64,000 bases of DNA from assembly GCA_963922205.1 (NCBI GenBank), contig CAWUHX010000035.1, positions 248,001 to 312,000 of the forward strand, written 5' to 3'. Each line of letters starts with the position of its first letter. Position 1 is the first letter of the stretch. Shown here in pieces: positions 34,201-44,603 of this stretch. The position numbers were made by a program, and so were the translations under genes. Source of the stretch: Romanomermis culicivorax. Its lineage: Eukaryota > Nematoda > Enoplea > Mermithida > Mermithidae. Below the pieces are notes generated by a model that worked only from the letters and a program-made list of their open reading frames with translations, made no database searches and was not told the origin of the DNA.

Positions 34201-36613
34201 AAATGAATAGCAAGTATCATTTTATATTTCTGTCGTATTGTGTGCTCGTATGCCCTCGGCTACCTAGCTGCGGTTCTTGGGAGATCCAATCTGGTACGGC
34301 CCCTGACGCTAACCCGGTACTAACTACGATCCTACTGCACCTACCTGAGACTTGATGTACGAAGATATTTATTTTGAGCAAAACGAAAAGTGCAGAGAAA
34401 TACCACAGTGAGGGTAAATAGGAAACAAATATGCAAATGGCTGAACACGTGAACACAACCGCCTGACTCCTCCCTGCTTTGCAGATCCTTCTGTTCGTCC
34501 CTGTGCACAGAGCCACAGGGACTTCAGGATATCTCAATCCGCGGCCTAAGCTGAAACTCGTGGAAAGACGAAACAAATCTAGCTGTTTTCAACACAGCAA
34601 CTCACTACTTGTCTTGATCAAAATTGAGCGTCGTAACTCCTCAGGCCGCGTAGGCTCTCAAAGCTAACTCGCGACGTGAAACAATAATACACAAATAAAC
34701 GTAGCCGGCGAAATCGACCATGCTCCTTCCCGAGTGACCGCGAATATCGACAAAACGTCCGATCCTCAGGATAGGACGACAAGAGCGTACAAAAGGAGAC
34801 GTTTCTCCAAAAATAATAAAAACGACAATAATGAAAAATGTACACTGCGACGCGCCTAACATCAACTTGCAAGTTGTATGCAAAACTTTCGCGCTACCCA
34901 TTTGTTTGTTTTGGGCCAAAAATATGTGTGACACAAACCGTTTTATCGGTTTGTTTACTTAATGATAAATGGAAACACTTTAACAACAAAGGAACTTTAG
35001 AGAATGAAAATGAGGTAATTAGAGGACCAAAGGTCAGAGGAATTGACCCTCTGACATTTCTATAATTTATGGAGTCTGCTCAACTGATCCTCACGACTTT
35101 TTTACGCCAAAAATTCTATAGTAAACGGTTTGTATAAACGATTTTGAGGGCGGTCCATTTTTTGTCCATTTTCAGTTTACAAACATTTCATAAAAGCGAA
35201 CTATACATATTTCCAATCCTCCTGAATATCTATTTCTGCGAACGTCATTAATAATACCTCTGGGATAAAATTACACGAAAAACTTCACTGGGAAAATTTC
35301 TGAAGCTTGTCAATCATGGATTTTTCAGCATGTAGGATGAATTTTTTCCGAATGTAGCATACATGCACGTGAAGGGGCGTTTGGGGCTATTGACCCACCC
35401 AGCAGATCTGACCCCCTGCAATGATTGAGAAGATGACGAACGAAAAAATGATCAAGAGAGAAGAGAAAGTCATCATGAATGAAAATGATACCATAGTTGA
35501 GCGATCTCTCCAAACGAAGCATACTTGATTCAAAGAAGTAGCGCTAAAACCTTAAAAAATGCTGTCCAAGCAAATAATTTCCCATATTTGGCTAATATAT
35601 GATGAGAAACATGCTGCTTAGATGTTAGCAAAACATGCTGCTCGCACTGGCTGAGTACCCACAAAATGTCTACATTGTGCAAGTATTATGAAGAGGCATG
35701 ATAAAATAATACTTGAAAAGTGTCATAATTCACAATTCATGTAAAAAATATGATTGAACTGCATATACAGATGTTATAGTATGCATCAATATGTTATAGC
35801 AACAATATATTACAGCTTTATAACACATGAGTTGTTCGAAAATTTCGTTTGAGTTGAACTTTGAGAGCGGTGCCGCGCGCCCCCGGTTGTCTTATTCATA
35901 CTAAAAGCAGCGCTGCGCGGTACCTCGCAGTGAAGTATGACAGGGCCTAAAGATATGAAGATACATTTTGTCGAAAGGTCTTTCTGAGAATTGTAATATT
36001 ATTCGTGTAATCGGATTTCAATCTGTATTGTTCTCTGAGATATATACCAGTCTTAACTCAGGCAAAATTTGAACAGGTTCATGAGATTCGTTCATGAGCA
36101 CCTGAAGTATCATATTACTTTTATGTAAATTTTAATAGTAATAGCCACTGGGAAGAACGCCTGGGTTATCAATATTCACCTCGCTTCCAGCATTCGAATC
36201 ATGTCGAACGCGCTATAACTTGTCTCATATTAGAATTTCCATCGAAAAACGTCCCCTTGTACAGTGGGCTCCAAACGTCTTGTTTATTATCTTATCGTAC
36301 ATGTTTTTTTCAGATATATAGCGCGTCTTTGATCAAAAAAGCTACGTCTAGTAAAAACGTTATCGTGCCGAAAACCATTGAAACTAAAAAAACAAAAATA
36401 ACGACTACTACGGTCAAGACGACTAGTAAGTTCCTCGAAAGAAAGAGCAAAAAAACGCGTAAATCGCAACGCGGCGTAGACGCAGCAGCGGCACCTCCAC
36501 CGCCGCCGCCTCCACCGCCAGCGGCCAAAGTACCGGCTGCTCAGGCTGATTATCAGACTTTATTCGCCATAAAATCCGGTGCAATGAAAGCGTCTTTAAA
36601 ACATGAAGTGTGA
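27846..36613 (+). CDS. single-pass membrane protein with Lys/Ala/Pro-rich tail (four exons)
   Basis: Exons 27846-28252, 30671-30981, 32727-32878 and 36314-36613 join in phase to 389 residues ending in TGA. A hydrophobic segment (about residues 29-50, LSFTLIFFGLLSVSVYF) is followed by KCRKGKK, a stop-transfer pattern, so the tail should be cytoplasmic. The tail is low complexity: APPPLANK/APPPLGDK tandem repeats, Ala-rich AVKAAAAVPAAG, a Lys/Thr-rich block, and a run of nine prolines. No enzyme motif is seen and I do not recognise it. The start is uncertain: a TTTCCAG acceptor at 27909 inside exon 1 could mean that the N-terminus comes from an upstream exon. A strong donor-like A|GTAAGT inside exon 4 (near 36426) could give a second isoform. 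Confidence 0.72.
28253..30670 (+). other. intron 1 of membrane protein gene with decayed repeats
   Basis: About 29040-29190 and 29383-29830 match the dispersed repeat seen at 41905, 51340 and 53450 ('ttgacacagttctatccaaa'; 'gcgacctcgctgcatcgat' inverted at 29797-29820). An 80-codon open frame at 29827-30069 looks accidental. Confidence 0.4.
30671..30981 (+). CDS. membrane protein exon 2
   Basis: Acceptor ATTTTCAG, donor A|GTAAGA. Ala/Lys-rich with Tyr-containing stretches (PQYVESNDLD, PAYIEVGPKDA, PHYIAESEIPKF) that look like spaced short motifs of the form P-x-Y-hydrophobic. Confidence 0.75.
31203..31636. repeat. 14-17 bp minisatellite, left arm of FB2
   Basis: About 28 tandem units of ggacattagagcgcag and single-base variants (caat for catt, gtcatt for gacatt, gaag for gcag), with frequent one-base length changes. 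Confidence 0.95.
32036..32697. repeat. inverted minisatellite, right arm of FB2
   Basis: Units of the form ctgcgctctaatgtcc, the complement of the left arm, in two blocks (32036-32160 and 32557-32697) separated by an inserted element. Confidence 0.9.
32161..32556. mobile_element. hAT-like MITE inserted in FB2 arm
   Basis: 396 bp, ends CAGTGGCCGAGG and CCCGCTACTG, with a perfect 8-bp target duplication TATTGTCT (32153-32160 and 32557-32564) made from a minisatellite unit. The interior has a GA/TC-rich strand bias (a long T/C-rich tract at 32260-32340). Confidence 0.8.
32727..32878 (+). CDS. membrane protein exon 3
   Basis: 152 bp, acceptor TGATTTCAG, donor AAG|GTTAGT. Encodes MGLKMKSALPVPPAG and a Pro-rich stretch. 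The foldback element FB2 ends at 32699, only 27 bp before this exon. Confidence 0.7.
33862..35947. mobile_element. PIF/Harbinger-like element, 2.1 kb
   Basis: GGCCCTGTCATACTTCGCCG at the left is inverted at the right (GAAGTATGACAGGGCC). Flanks TAAA occur at both ends (33858-33861 and 35948-35951). A second inner copy of the terminal motif lies at 33938-33955. GC-rich subterminal blocks GCGGCGCTGCGCGG recur on both sides. It carries a CATACATGCAC element at 35358. Related ends are at 60466. No transposase motif recognised. Confidence 0.7.
35358..35690 (+). mobile_element. CATACATGCAC-ended element, long subfamily, decayed right end
   Basis: Starts CATACATGCACG and follows the 3478-3825 copy through 'cagcagatctgaccccc', the AGAGAAGAG tract and 'gctgtccaagcaaataattt'. 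The right end is degraded (GTGCAAGTAT) and no target duplication is seen. Confidence 0.65.
36314..36613 (+). CDS. membrane protein exon 4 (terminal)
   Basis: Acceptor TTTTTTCAG, phase 0, stop TGA at 36611. Lys/Thr-rich block, then nine consecutive prolines, then AQADYQTLFAIKSGAMKA. Confidence 0.75.
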   Translation: MYSASLIKKATSSKNVIVPKTIETKKTKITTTTVKTTSKFLERKSKKTRKSQRGVDAAAAPPPPPPPPPAAKVPAAQADYQTLFAIKSGAMKASLKHEV

Positions 36614-36684
36614 TGACTCTTTAAATACTTTAATCGTAGATTATTAGTGTTGCCAAACAGCCGATATTTACATTTCTACTGACG

Positions 36685-36690
36685 AATAAA
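36685..36690 (+). terminator. polyadenylation signal AATAAA
   Basis: Canonical hexamer 72 bp after the stop codon of the membrane protein gene. Confidence 0.6.
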
Positions 36691-38582
36691 ATAGTTTTTC
36701 AAACTAAAGTTTTGTGTTTCATCGTGTAGAAAATATATGATCGATGACGAAAAAAACTGTATCTTGCGTTGAGGTGTACTTGGATCGACCACATCCGAGT
36801 AGAATTACACTATAGTCTGTTTTTTGTGAAATGCTTATAAATTGAAAAGCAAGATGTTGTATTTTTGATTTTAACCATTCTTTTCCATGAAGCATCATAG
36901 TTTTTTCAATATAATGCTCTCTACCCCTTAAAAATTGTATGTCGAATTAAACCTACTTTTTTCATGCCGCTGTGTCCGCCATTTCGAAAGAAATGGACCC
37001 ACAAGTTGGTCAAGAAACCTACAAGCTGTCAGGTAAACGTTTGAAATCAAATCGACGGCAGTTCTGCTTATTGCTGAATATTTAGCCTATTTTATTAACT
37101 TGTGGATCAGGTTATACCAATCCATTGAAAAATACAGTTTGGGGAAAACAGTTGATATGAATAAAAATAAGCCATGGTCCCAAGTTGATGACGCGTGTAC
37201 ATGCAAACATTGACATTGGGGCTCTTGCATCATATTTATGCAAATTTAATATATTAAAATGGACGTTAGACCGTAAAGCTAATTGGAAAAAGAGGGCGTT
37301 TACGACGAAATTCTAAAGCGATGCATAGATCCTGAAAGCTATTTAAGCATTATTGACAGCAAGCCCGTTTCAATTTATCGAAAATGAACGAAAATTTCAT
37401 TTTCAGCTCGAACAAACAGTGAATATGTATAGTATCAAGGTCTTACCATTCAATTAAAGTCTACTGTAGCGTGGTACGGAACTTTACGACACAATCGCAG
37501 ACTTCTTGTCTACTACACAATCCTTCTGTATCTGACTCGAACTTTCTGCACAGATTGAAACTTTATGATGTACGTTTTATACATACAATCGTCGATTCCT
37601 TCTTTGCCAGGATTTCGCTGCTGTTGATTGAGGATCATCGTAAAAATAAATCCGTCAGTAATTGCGAGTGGGATGTATCAAATTCAAAAACATCTCTTTC
37701 GATGATTCTGCACTCAGAAAAGGTCTCGGAGGTGTGTTATTCAGGCATTAATTTGCATATTAATAAGACGAATTTCGACTAATTTTAGACATTATTCAAT
37801 ATTGGTCCGCTTAACATAGTTTACAGAGCTGAGGTGAGCAGGTTCTAATGTTTGATTAGCATGCATAAACAGACGGTTTTATCCTTAGGGTCAAAACCCA
37901 GCAGCCGGTGTCATACAGATGTCTAATAATCTTTGAGCCCGTGCTCATTTCTCTAAACCCAGGCTCACTTCCATGTTGCCTGGAAAAAATCCTTCTTTTT
38001 TTGGCGTAACAAATTTCGGAAATGGAAACATAAGTTTTGCTTTGAAAGCAGGTCGGCGTGCGTGCTAATGTCTAATTTTGGAAATTTCTGCCAATTGTTG
38101 TATCATCGAAATTGCGATTCAACTACAAAAATGTACTTTCTTGCGAATAATCAATGTGAGAAACTTTCTCGTCCATTACCGACAAGCGAACCGTAGTGAT
38201 AATTTTCTCCAATAACTTGGTCAGATGCACTTACTTAATCAATACAGTTCTATCCAAAGTAAGAAGTGATAAGCATAATGTTGTTTTCTTAATTTTTGCC
38301 TCACTTTTATTATAAAAAATTCATATTTTTTACAGTATGTGGTTGCCATTCCGTGAAAATTGTGTCAAATCGAACCTACTTTTTTGTTGTCGCAGCATCC
38401 GCCAGTGCAAAGTAAACAGGCTATAATAACTTTTTTCTAATTCGGACAAAATAGCAGAAATCAATTCCGAACTTGAAATAAACAACCATAAAGTCTAACA
38501 ACAAAGCATGGAATTGTATTCTTCAACCATCAAGAACTCCACTGTTGCGGTGTGTTCATTTTGAAAAGTGAGTTCGAAAGAG
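36691..38582. other. non-coding DNA with dispersed-repeat fragments
   Basis: A CTATAGTCTGTTTTTT end at 36810 starts a MITE copy that lacks a clear right end. 36830-37060 and 38130-38430 are inverted relatives of the repeat at 41905 ('aacctacttttttcatgccgc', 'aacctacttttttgttgtcgc'). An open frame at 37471-37782 is not recognisable. Confidence 0.4.
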
Positions 38583-38590
38583 GTCGAAAG

Positions 38591-39213
38591 CATACATGCA
38601 CGTAGGGAGTTTGGGGGGTATTAACCCACAGCTATTTCTTGCTGACCCCCAGCAGATTTGAACCCCAACAATGATAGAGGAGATGACGAAAGGAAATGAA
38701 CAAGAAAGAAGAGGAAGTCGTCATAAGAATTAAAATGATACTGTAGTTGAACGATCTTTTTCCAAAAGAAACATACTTGATTTCAAAGGAGTAACATTAA
38801 TAATTTAAAGGGTCATTTATACTTGCTTTTTTCGGCGGAACAGAACGGAACCGAATGCAATCGACACAACATTACCGAACGAAAGGGAAATTTTCGTTCC
38901 GCTCGGTTCGGTTGGAGGTTACCGTCGGTCATTTTCTAGAAAACTGAAGTTATCCTCTGCGATCGAAAGTTAATTTTCAGGCTGAACCTTTTAAGCTGTT
39001 GACGATCCGTTCCCTCGAAAAAAGCAAGTATAAATGACCCTTAAGAAGTACTGTCCAAGCAAACAATTTCGCATGTTTGACTAATATAGGTCGAAGAATA
39101 TGCTGATTGGATGTTGGAAGACTTTTCTTTTCATTATCACGAATGAAAAAAAAATTCTATCCCACCCCTGTAATGGCTGACCTCCAGCAGAATTTCTACG
39201 CTGTGCATGTATG
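38591..39213 (+). mobile_element. CATACATGCAC-ended element carrying a Harbinger-like MITE
   Basis: Left end CATACATGCACG, right end GTGCATGTATG, perfect 8-bp target duplication GTCGAAAG (38583-38590 and 39214-39221). The interior follows the 3478 copy, interrupted at 38809-39041. Confidence 0.88.
38809..39041. mobile_element. PIF/Harbinger-like MITE nested in CATACATGCAC element
   Basis: A 233-bp element with perfect 26-bp inverted ends (AGGGTCATTTATACTTGC...) and a 3-bp target duplication TAA (38806-38808 and 39042-39044), the signature of PIF/Harbinger. The sister copies at 3478 and 35358 lack it and show the empty site. Confidence 0.88.
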
Positions 39214-39221
39214 GTCGAAAG

Positions 39222-39702
39222 GATAGTGTGACTGAGAAGAGTTTTTTACGCGTTGCTGAAGCAAAATCCCAAACTTTTTACAGAAAGTTGCGATTACCCG
39301 ATCCAAATCTAAAATTTCCCCAATTTTTCTCCGGATAAATATTCTTATTGGCATTAGAGACTTTAGAAGTGGAAACTTAAAATCAAAAAATGCATCAGTC
39401 ACTACAAAATAACACTTCTAGAGCTAGCTTTATAAGACAGTGTTTTTTAACAAAGATTCTTTCACAATATAGAATCGAGCTCGTTGAGTTAGCGAGTTAG
39501 CCAGCTAACTATCCGTTTACGCGAGTCGGCTAATTCGGAGTTAGACAGCTTTATGGAAAGCCCCCTGTCTCAACTCTTTCCCTGATGTCAAAATGATGAA
39601 CCAGCTAACTTTTTGAACATGGGCTTATAAGATGACATCATTGTGAAACCGTCTGTAGATGTTCTTCTTGAACTATAACTAACATGATCACCGTTTTCTT
39701 TA
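39222..39702. other. non-coding stretch
   Basis: No exon seen. Around 39480-39560 there are interleaved gagttagc/gctaact inverted words giving local hairpin potential. Confidence 0.35.
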
Positions 39703-39838
39703 AATTCTCCGACCGCTTCAATTCTCCGACTGTATTGATTCTTCGACTGTTGCCATTCTCCGACCAGTTCGATTCTCCGGCTATCTCGATTTTTCTACTG
39801 TCATGATTTTCGGACTGCTTTCTTTCTACGACTTTCAT
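39703..39838. repeat. 17-bp minisatellite
   Basis: Eight tandem, diverged 17-18 bp units of the form attctccgaccagttcg. No inverted partner was found nearby, unlike the foldback arms, although the unit length is the same. Confidence 0.75.
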
Positions 39839-40081
39839 TCGTTTTTTCTGTTCTCAATTGTTCGAATTCCCCGAGGGTCAGATTATTATACACTTATACC
39901 TAATGTTTTTTCAAATTCGATTTCAAAAGTGTGACTATAAGTCTGCCGATTTCATATACAGCACCAAATCTAACCGGTAACTGTCCCCTGAAAAATACAA
40001 ACATCAATCAGTATTGGGTTTCCATAAATGGTCGTAAGGTTAGTTACGTTTTCAGCGATAAAACGCGTTTTTTAAAAAATG

Positions 40082-40337
40082 CTATAGTCTGTTTTTCTTG
40101 GAATGCTCCTAAATAATGAAAGTGGAAAGCAAGTAGTATTTCAGATTTTCACCGTTTTCTAACGAACAATATGTCATATAGGTCTGGAAATTTCTGAGCA
40201 TACTGAGCTCACCTTAACAATTTTTTGAGTGCAAAATATTACGGTAAAAGATCTATTTAGACGTACTGGTTTGTGTCACTTTTCTGGTTTGTGTCACTTT
40301 TCTACTTGGAAGCCTTTTATAAAAAACAGACTATAGT
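40082..40337. mobile_element. CTATAGTCTG-ended MITE
   Basis: 256 bp; left CTATAGTCTGTTTTTCTT, right AAAAAACAGACTATAG, then inner 'gtggaaagcaagtagtattt' as in the copy at 46307. Confidence 0.88.
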
Positions 40338-41154
40338 CGATTGAAAAACAACAGAAAGTAATTTTGTCGCCGAAATCATTTGAGTAAAGCTTTTACTACA
40401 GAATATCTCATCAAAAAAATTTTAAAAATTAGTCGAATATGCGTACAAACTTCCAATCCGATTTAGCAGAAAATTTTGAAAAAAGAATAGTACTCGCTCG
40501 TCATTCTGAGGCAAAACAGACTATATTATTATTTTGCGCCTCCTCAAAATAGACAATCACTTATGAATCGTATAATTTCCGTGTCTTTAAGATTTCATTG
40601 AGTGATATATTGGCGATAAAATTTTCTTAGTGTGAATTATGACAACAAATTCAGTCAGGAACAAGTAAAAATGTTTCTAAAATTATAGCGAAAGTTGGTG
40701 ATTCGTAGTATCGTTTATTGATGTACAACAAATTTTACGCAACGTTTCGTGTACAACTGTCTTTTGCCCACGTATAACAAAACTAGAGCCTTCATCCTTT
40801 TATCTTTTCCTTTCCAGATCGTCTGCACTAAAAGTTGTGCTTTATTGAATAGAATAGAATAGAAATAAGATTTTGTCTCAAAAAAAGATAGGTTAGTTTG
40901 CATAATCATTCTTCTACCGGCGTTTCACTTGAGCAAGTTTTATTCTGAGTCAGCTTGGGTGTTAATGTTTCTCACCGTGAACAAGTCCACTTAAAAGTAA
41001 CTGTTTTACGCTTGATCAAGCATTCCGGCATAATGTGAGCGACATCCTGATAGGTTTCAGTGTGAAGCTCAATTGTCGGATTCTGAGCTTCAATAAAAGT
41101 GAAAATGTCAAATAAGAATTCGCAATATCCCCAAAAAACAATCATTTAGCATTT
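40338..41154. other. non-coding stretch
   Basis: No gene seen. A short run of four GAATA units at 40848-40866 foreshadows the large array at 44604. Confidence 0.4.
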
Positions 41155-41507
41155 ACAGTCCCTTTTTTGAAATTTTCGTAAATAATTGAGCTAGAAAGCA
41201 AGTATTATCATCATGTTTCTCTTGTTTTCTGTTCAAAACAATATAAGACCATTCAACTAGTCTCTTTTTCTTAGAGCGATTCCAGATAATGAAACAGAAC
41301 AGCAGATATATTTAATATTTTTACGATTTCCTGTACAACTAAGTAAATTTTGGATTGTGAATTCGTCAGCTTATTCGAAACACACTCAGCATTTTTTCGG
41401 ATAAAAAATTCATTGTAGAAGCTTTGTCTGAGACATTTTGAAGTCTGTACTAATTTTGTCATTTTTCAATTTGCAGGCATTTTATAAAAACAAACAGGCT
41501 ATCGTAC
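41155..41507. mobile_element. CTATAGTCTG-type MITE, diverged
   Basis: Inner sequence 'gagctagaaagcaagtatta' near the left and 'gcaggcattttataaaaaca' near the right match the MITE family, with degraded outer ends. Confidence 0.55.
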
Positions 41508-41904
41508 TCTTGTAACCCCGTAGCAATTTTTAAGATAAAATTCCACTTCTGCATACATTATGAAAAAGTTTTTTACTCAAATGCTGGTGGTGATGCGCAA
41601 GAATTGTTAAGCAACTATAAAGCATCTTGTAATATTTCTGATTTAACGATAATCTTTGCGCGTGATATATCATGCACCATCGTTTTGGTACATTTTTCTG
41701 ATTTATAGCATAAACAATCGGGATTTCTGACTACATTTCTTCCCCATCATTTTTGAAGGCGGCAAGACTAGAACCAAAGATTGAAATGTATAAATTTACG
41801 CTGTGCGACTTGGAACTTGTCATCAACTGGAATTTCGGGGTGAGGCTTTTTGCCTTGGATGTTGGGTTTGAGGCCATTTATAGTAGAATAGTGTCACTTC
41901 TACT

Positions 41905-42500
41905 ATAGCCAATTTAATTTAAACTGATAGCAGCAGCGAAAACCAAAAAAGTAGGTTCAACTCGAATGCAATTTTAACGTAGTGGAAAATATAACACGGT
42001 AGAGAAAGTTAAATTTCTTCATTGGAATGGAAAGGGCCAAAATCATTTAATAAACATCATGCCTATCCGCTCTCAATTTGGACAGAACTGCATCGGTAGC
42101 TGAGCGCCACTCTATAGTCTATTTTTTCCAAATGAGCCTCGGCGCGAAAGAAAGTTGTTCATGCAAATAATAAAACAACCTGCGTATGCGGACACCTTTT
42201 TTCTGGGGTTGACTGGTGCAGCTAGAAGAACAAATTTAAAAAGAAAAATTTCGACCGACGATGCAGATTTATTATCGGCTCAACGATTTCTACGGATTAT
42301 TTTCCTTTCCCAGGCTCATTTGAAAATGGATCGACCATAGAACTGTTGATCGCTGAACCAGTGTATTGAATTGCCGCTCACTGGCGGAAAATTCCTTCAT
42401 TAATTACAGCAACAGGCTTACTAATTTTTTCCGTATTGAATTTACTTTCATGGGATCGCTGCGTCGATCACCTCAAAATGAATGGAGAATAGTACCGGAT
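41905..42500. repeat. dispersed repeat B, copy with nested MITE
   Basis: Shares with 51340-51700 and 53450-54990 the blocks 'atttaatttaaa', 'ttggacagaactgc', 'cgctcactg.cgg', 'gattacag' and 'atcgctgc.tcgatca.tcaaaataaatgga'. Split by 42112-42340. Probably a non-autonomous DNA element, but no ends are established. Confidence 0.6.
42112..42340. mobile_element. CTATAGTCTA-ended MITE nested in repeat B
   Basis: 229 bp, left CTATAGTCTATTTTTTCC then AAATGAGCCT, right AGGCTCATTTGAAAATGG then CGACCATAG: imperfect inverted ends. The sister repeat at 51340 is uninterrupted here. Confidence 0.7.
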
Positions 42501-44130
42501 CGAAAAATGTTGGTGTTTTCGATTGCCGGAGTATACTGGTGAAATTAATAATGCAATAATTCTTGAATATTTGATTCGGGGAGTAATTATCCTCAGTGTG
42601 ACGGTCGACAGAAAAGTATAATACGGACTCTCATTTTTCATGCCTTCTGAAAAAAGTGATGCTCCTTTTTTTGTTGATTATTTGCCTTCTATACGAAAAC
42701 GCTTTATGCTATTTTAATATCGGGTGGTTACTGTATTTGACATTTTGACAAGCGAAGAATGCAGAAATCACTTCTTATTAGGTATGCATACCCGTAAAAA
42801 AACTGTATCCATATTAGACTTGAAAAATGATCATCCTCACAGATCCTGTAATTATTTTAACTTTTGAAGATGTGTTTCCTGTTGAGAAGTAAAAAAAGGG
42901 TTAATCTGCCGAAGTGGGCCTGTAGAGCTTACCGAATGATTGTTGTTCTCTTGTACGTTTTCTCTTGAGAATTTGAAGCTCCCGCAATGCCATTTTTCAT
43001 TTTTGGTGAAAATAGGTTGTGGGCGGCAGGGTAGCAAAGCAAACCTTTTGGTTTTTACTTCTGCATAATCGATTTCGCCCTACCACTATTGTCCATTTTC
43101 ACTTTTACAATACTAGTGTATCATTTCCTGCACGAGATTACTAAAATGCGTATTTTGTTATTTCAGTTTTTTAAGTGGCTGGGTTTGTAAAATAATTGAT
43201 AGCAGAAAATGCTACTGTTTGATTGAGTGATTATTGTCTTCAACAATAAGCATTTTTTCAGTGTTGCCAAAAGTATTATTTCGAAATCATCAGAAGTTGT
43301 CAGAAAATAAGTAGAAGGGGTCTCTCTTACCACAAATATGTCGTGGCTATGTGCTGGACATTGTAAAATCATACTGTGAACAATTATACTGGATCTGCGA
43401 AATCCATAGGTGAGGACTCAGGGGTAATCAGGATTTTCTAATACATCCTGAAATCTTGGTGAATTTTTGAATAAAAATACTGAAAAACTGAATTCCATTC
43501 TTTACTATAGTCTATTTATTTAGTAATAAAATGAATACAGCCTGCCAATGAAAGTAAATTCAACACGGAAAAATTTAATTCAACAATCTGATCATCTTGA
43601 ATAGAACCCCGGTATCGGCGCACTTTTGCCCAAATCAAGAATTAATAAGCATGATGTTTCATGAAAAATTTCATTTTTTCTACAGTATGAAGTTTTTCAG
43701 TAGGTAAAATTGTGTGAATGTTAAAATGAACGTACCTTTTTTAATGTCATTGCGTTTGTCATTTCAAACTAAATGGGCTGTTGTGAGGCCATTCAGCAAT
43801 AGGATCTGAAATGGAATGTGCAAACGGTAGTCCTTGACCATCTGAATTATGGTGATGGCAAACTCCCGTGTATGTTGACGAACAAGAAGTGTTAGCAGAA
43901 CAAACCGATCGATGAAACTATTTTTCTAATTATAGTGGTCAGATTTATAGAATCTGTAATTGTCCTGTACTTTTTGATGAAGTCCTGAGTTTTAGTAGAA
44001 AAATTGATTCAAATAATATTACGTGGTTTGTGTTATAATGTATAAGATGTACAATGTTCTTTGAGTGAGTGGGAGTGCATTTCGATGTTTTATCTTGACA
44101 GGCAATGTGTCTAACCTGTCGCGCAAAATA
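42501..44130. other. non-coding DNA
   Basis: No gene seen. 43500-43780 is a further diverged, inverted relative of repeat B starting from CTATAGTCTATTTATT. Confidence 0.4.
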
Positions 44131-44470
44131 CGTTACAATACAATTCAATACAATACAATACAATACAATACAATACAATACAATACAATACAATACAATA
44201 CAATACAATACAATACAATACAATACAATACAATACAATACAATACAATACAATACAATACAATACAATACAATACAATACAATACAATACAATACAATA
44301 CAATACAATACAATACAATACAATACAATACAATACAATACAATACAATACAATACAATAGAATACAATACAATAGAATACAATACAACAGAATACAATA
44401 CAATGGAATACAATACAATAGAATACAATACAATAGAATACAATACAATACTGTATAATACAATAAAATA
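44131..44470. repeat. (AATAC)n pentanucleotide array
   Basis: About 65 units of acaat/aatac, near perfect to about 44355, then with scattered C-to-G changes giving isolated AATAG units (44360-44440). Confidence 0.97.
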
Positions 44471-44603
44471 CAATACAAATACAATATAACACGAAGCGAC
44501 ACGACATGATACAATACTATAAAATACAGTATGATACAGTATGGTACAATAGGATATGATATGATACAATACAATACGATATGATGCGATATGATACGAT
44601 TTG
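44471..44603. repeat. degenerate junction between AATAC and AATAG arrays
   Basis: Loose five-base periodicity (gatac, gatat, aatac, ggtac), the most diverged part of the satellite block. Confidence 0.8.
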
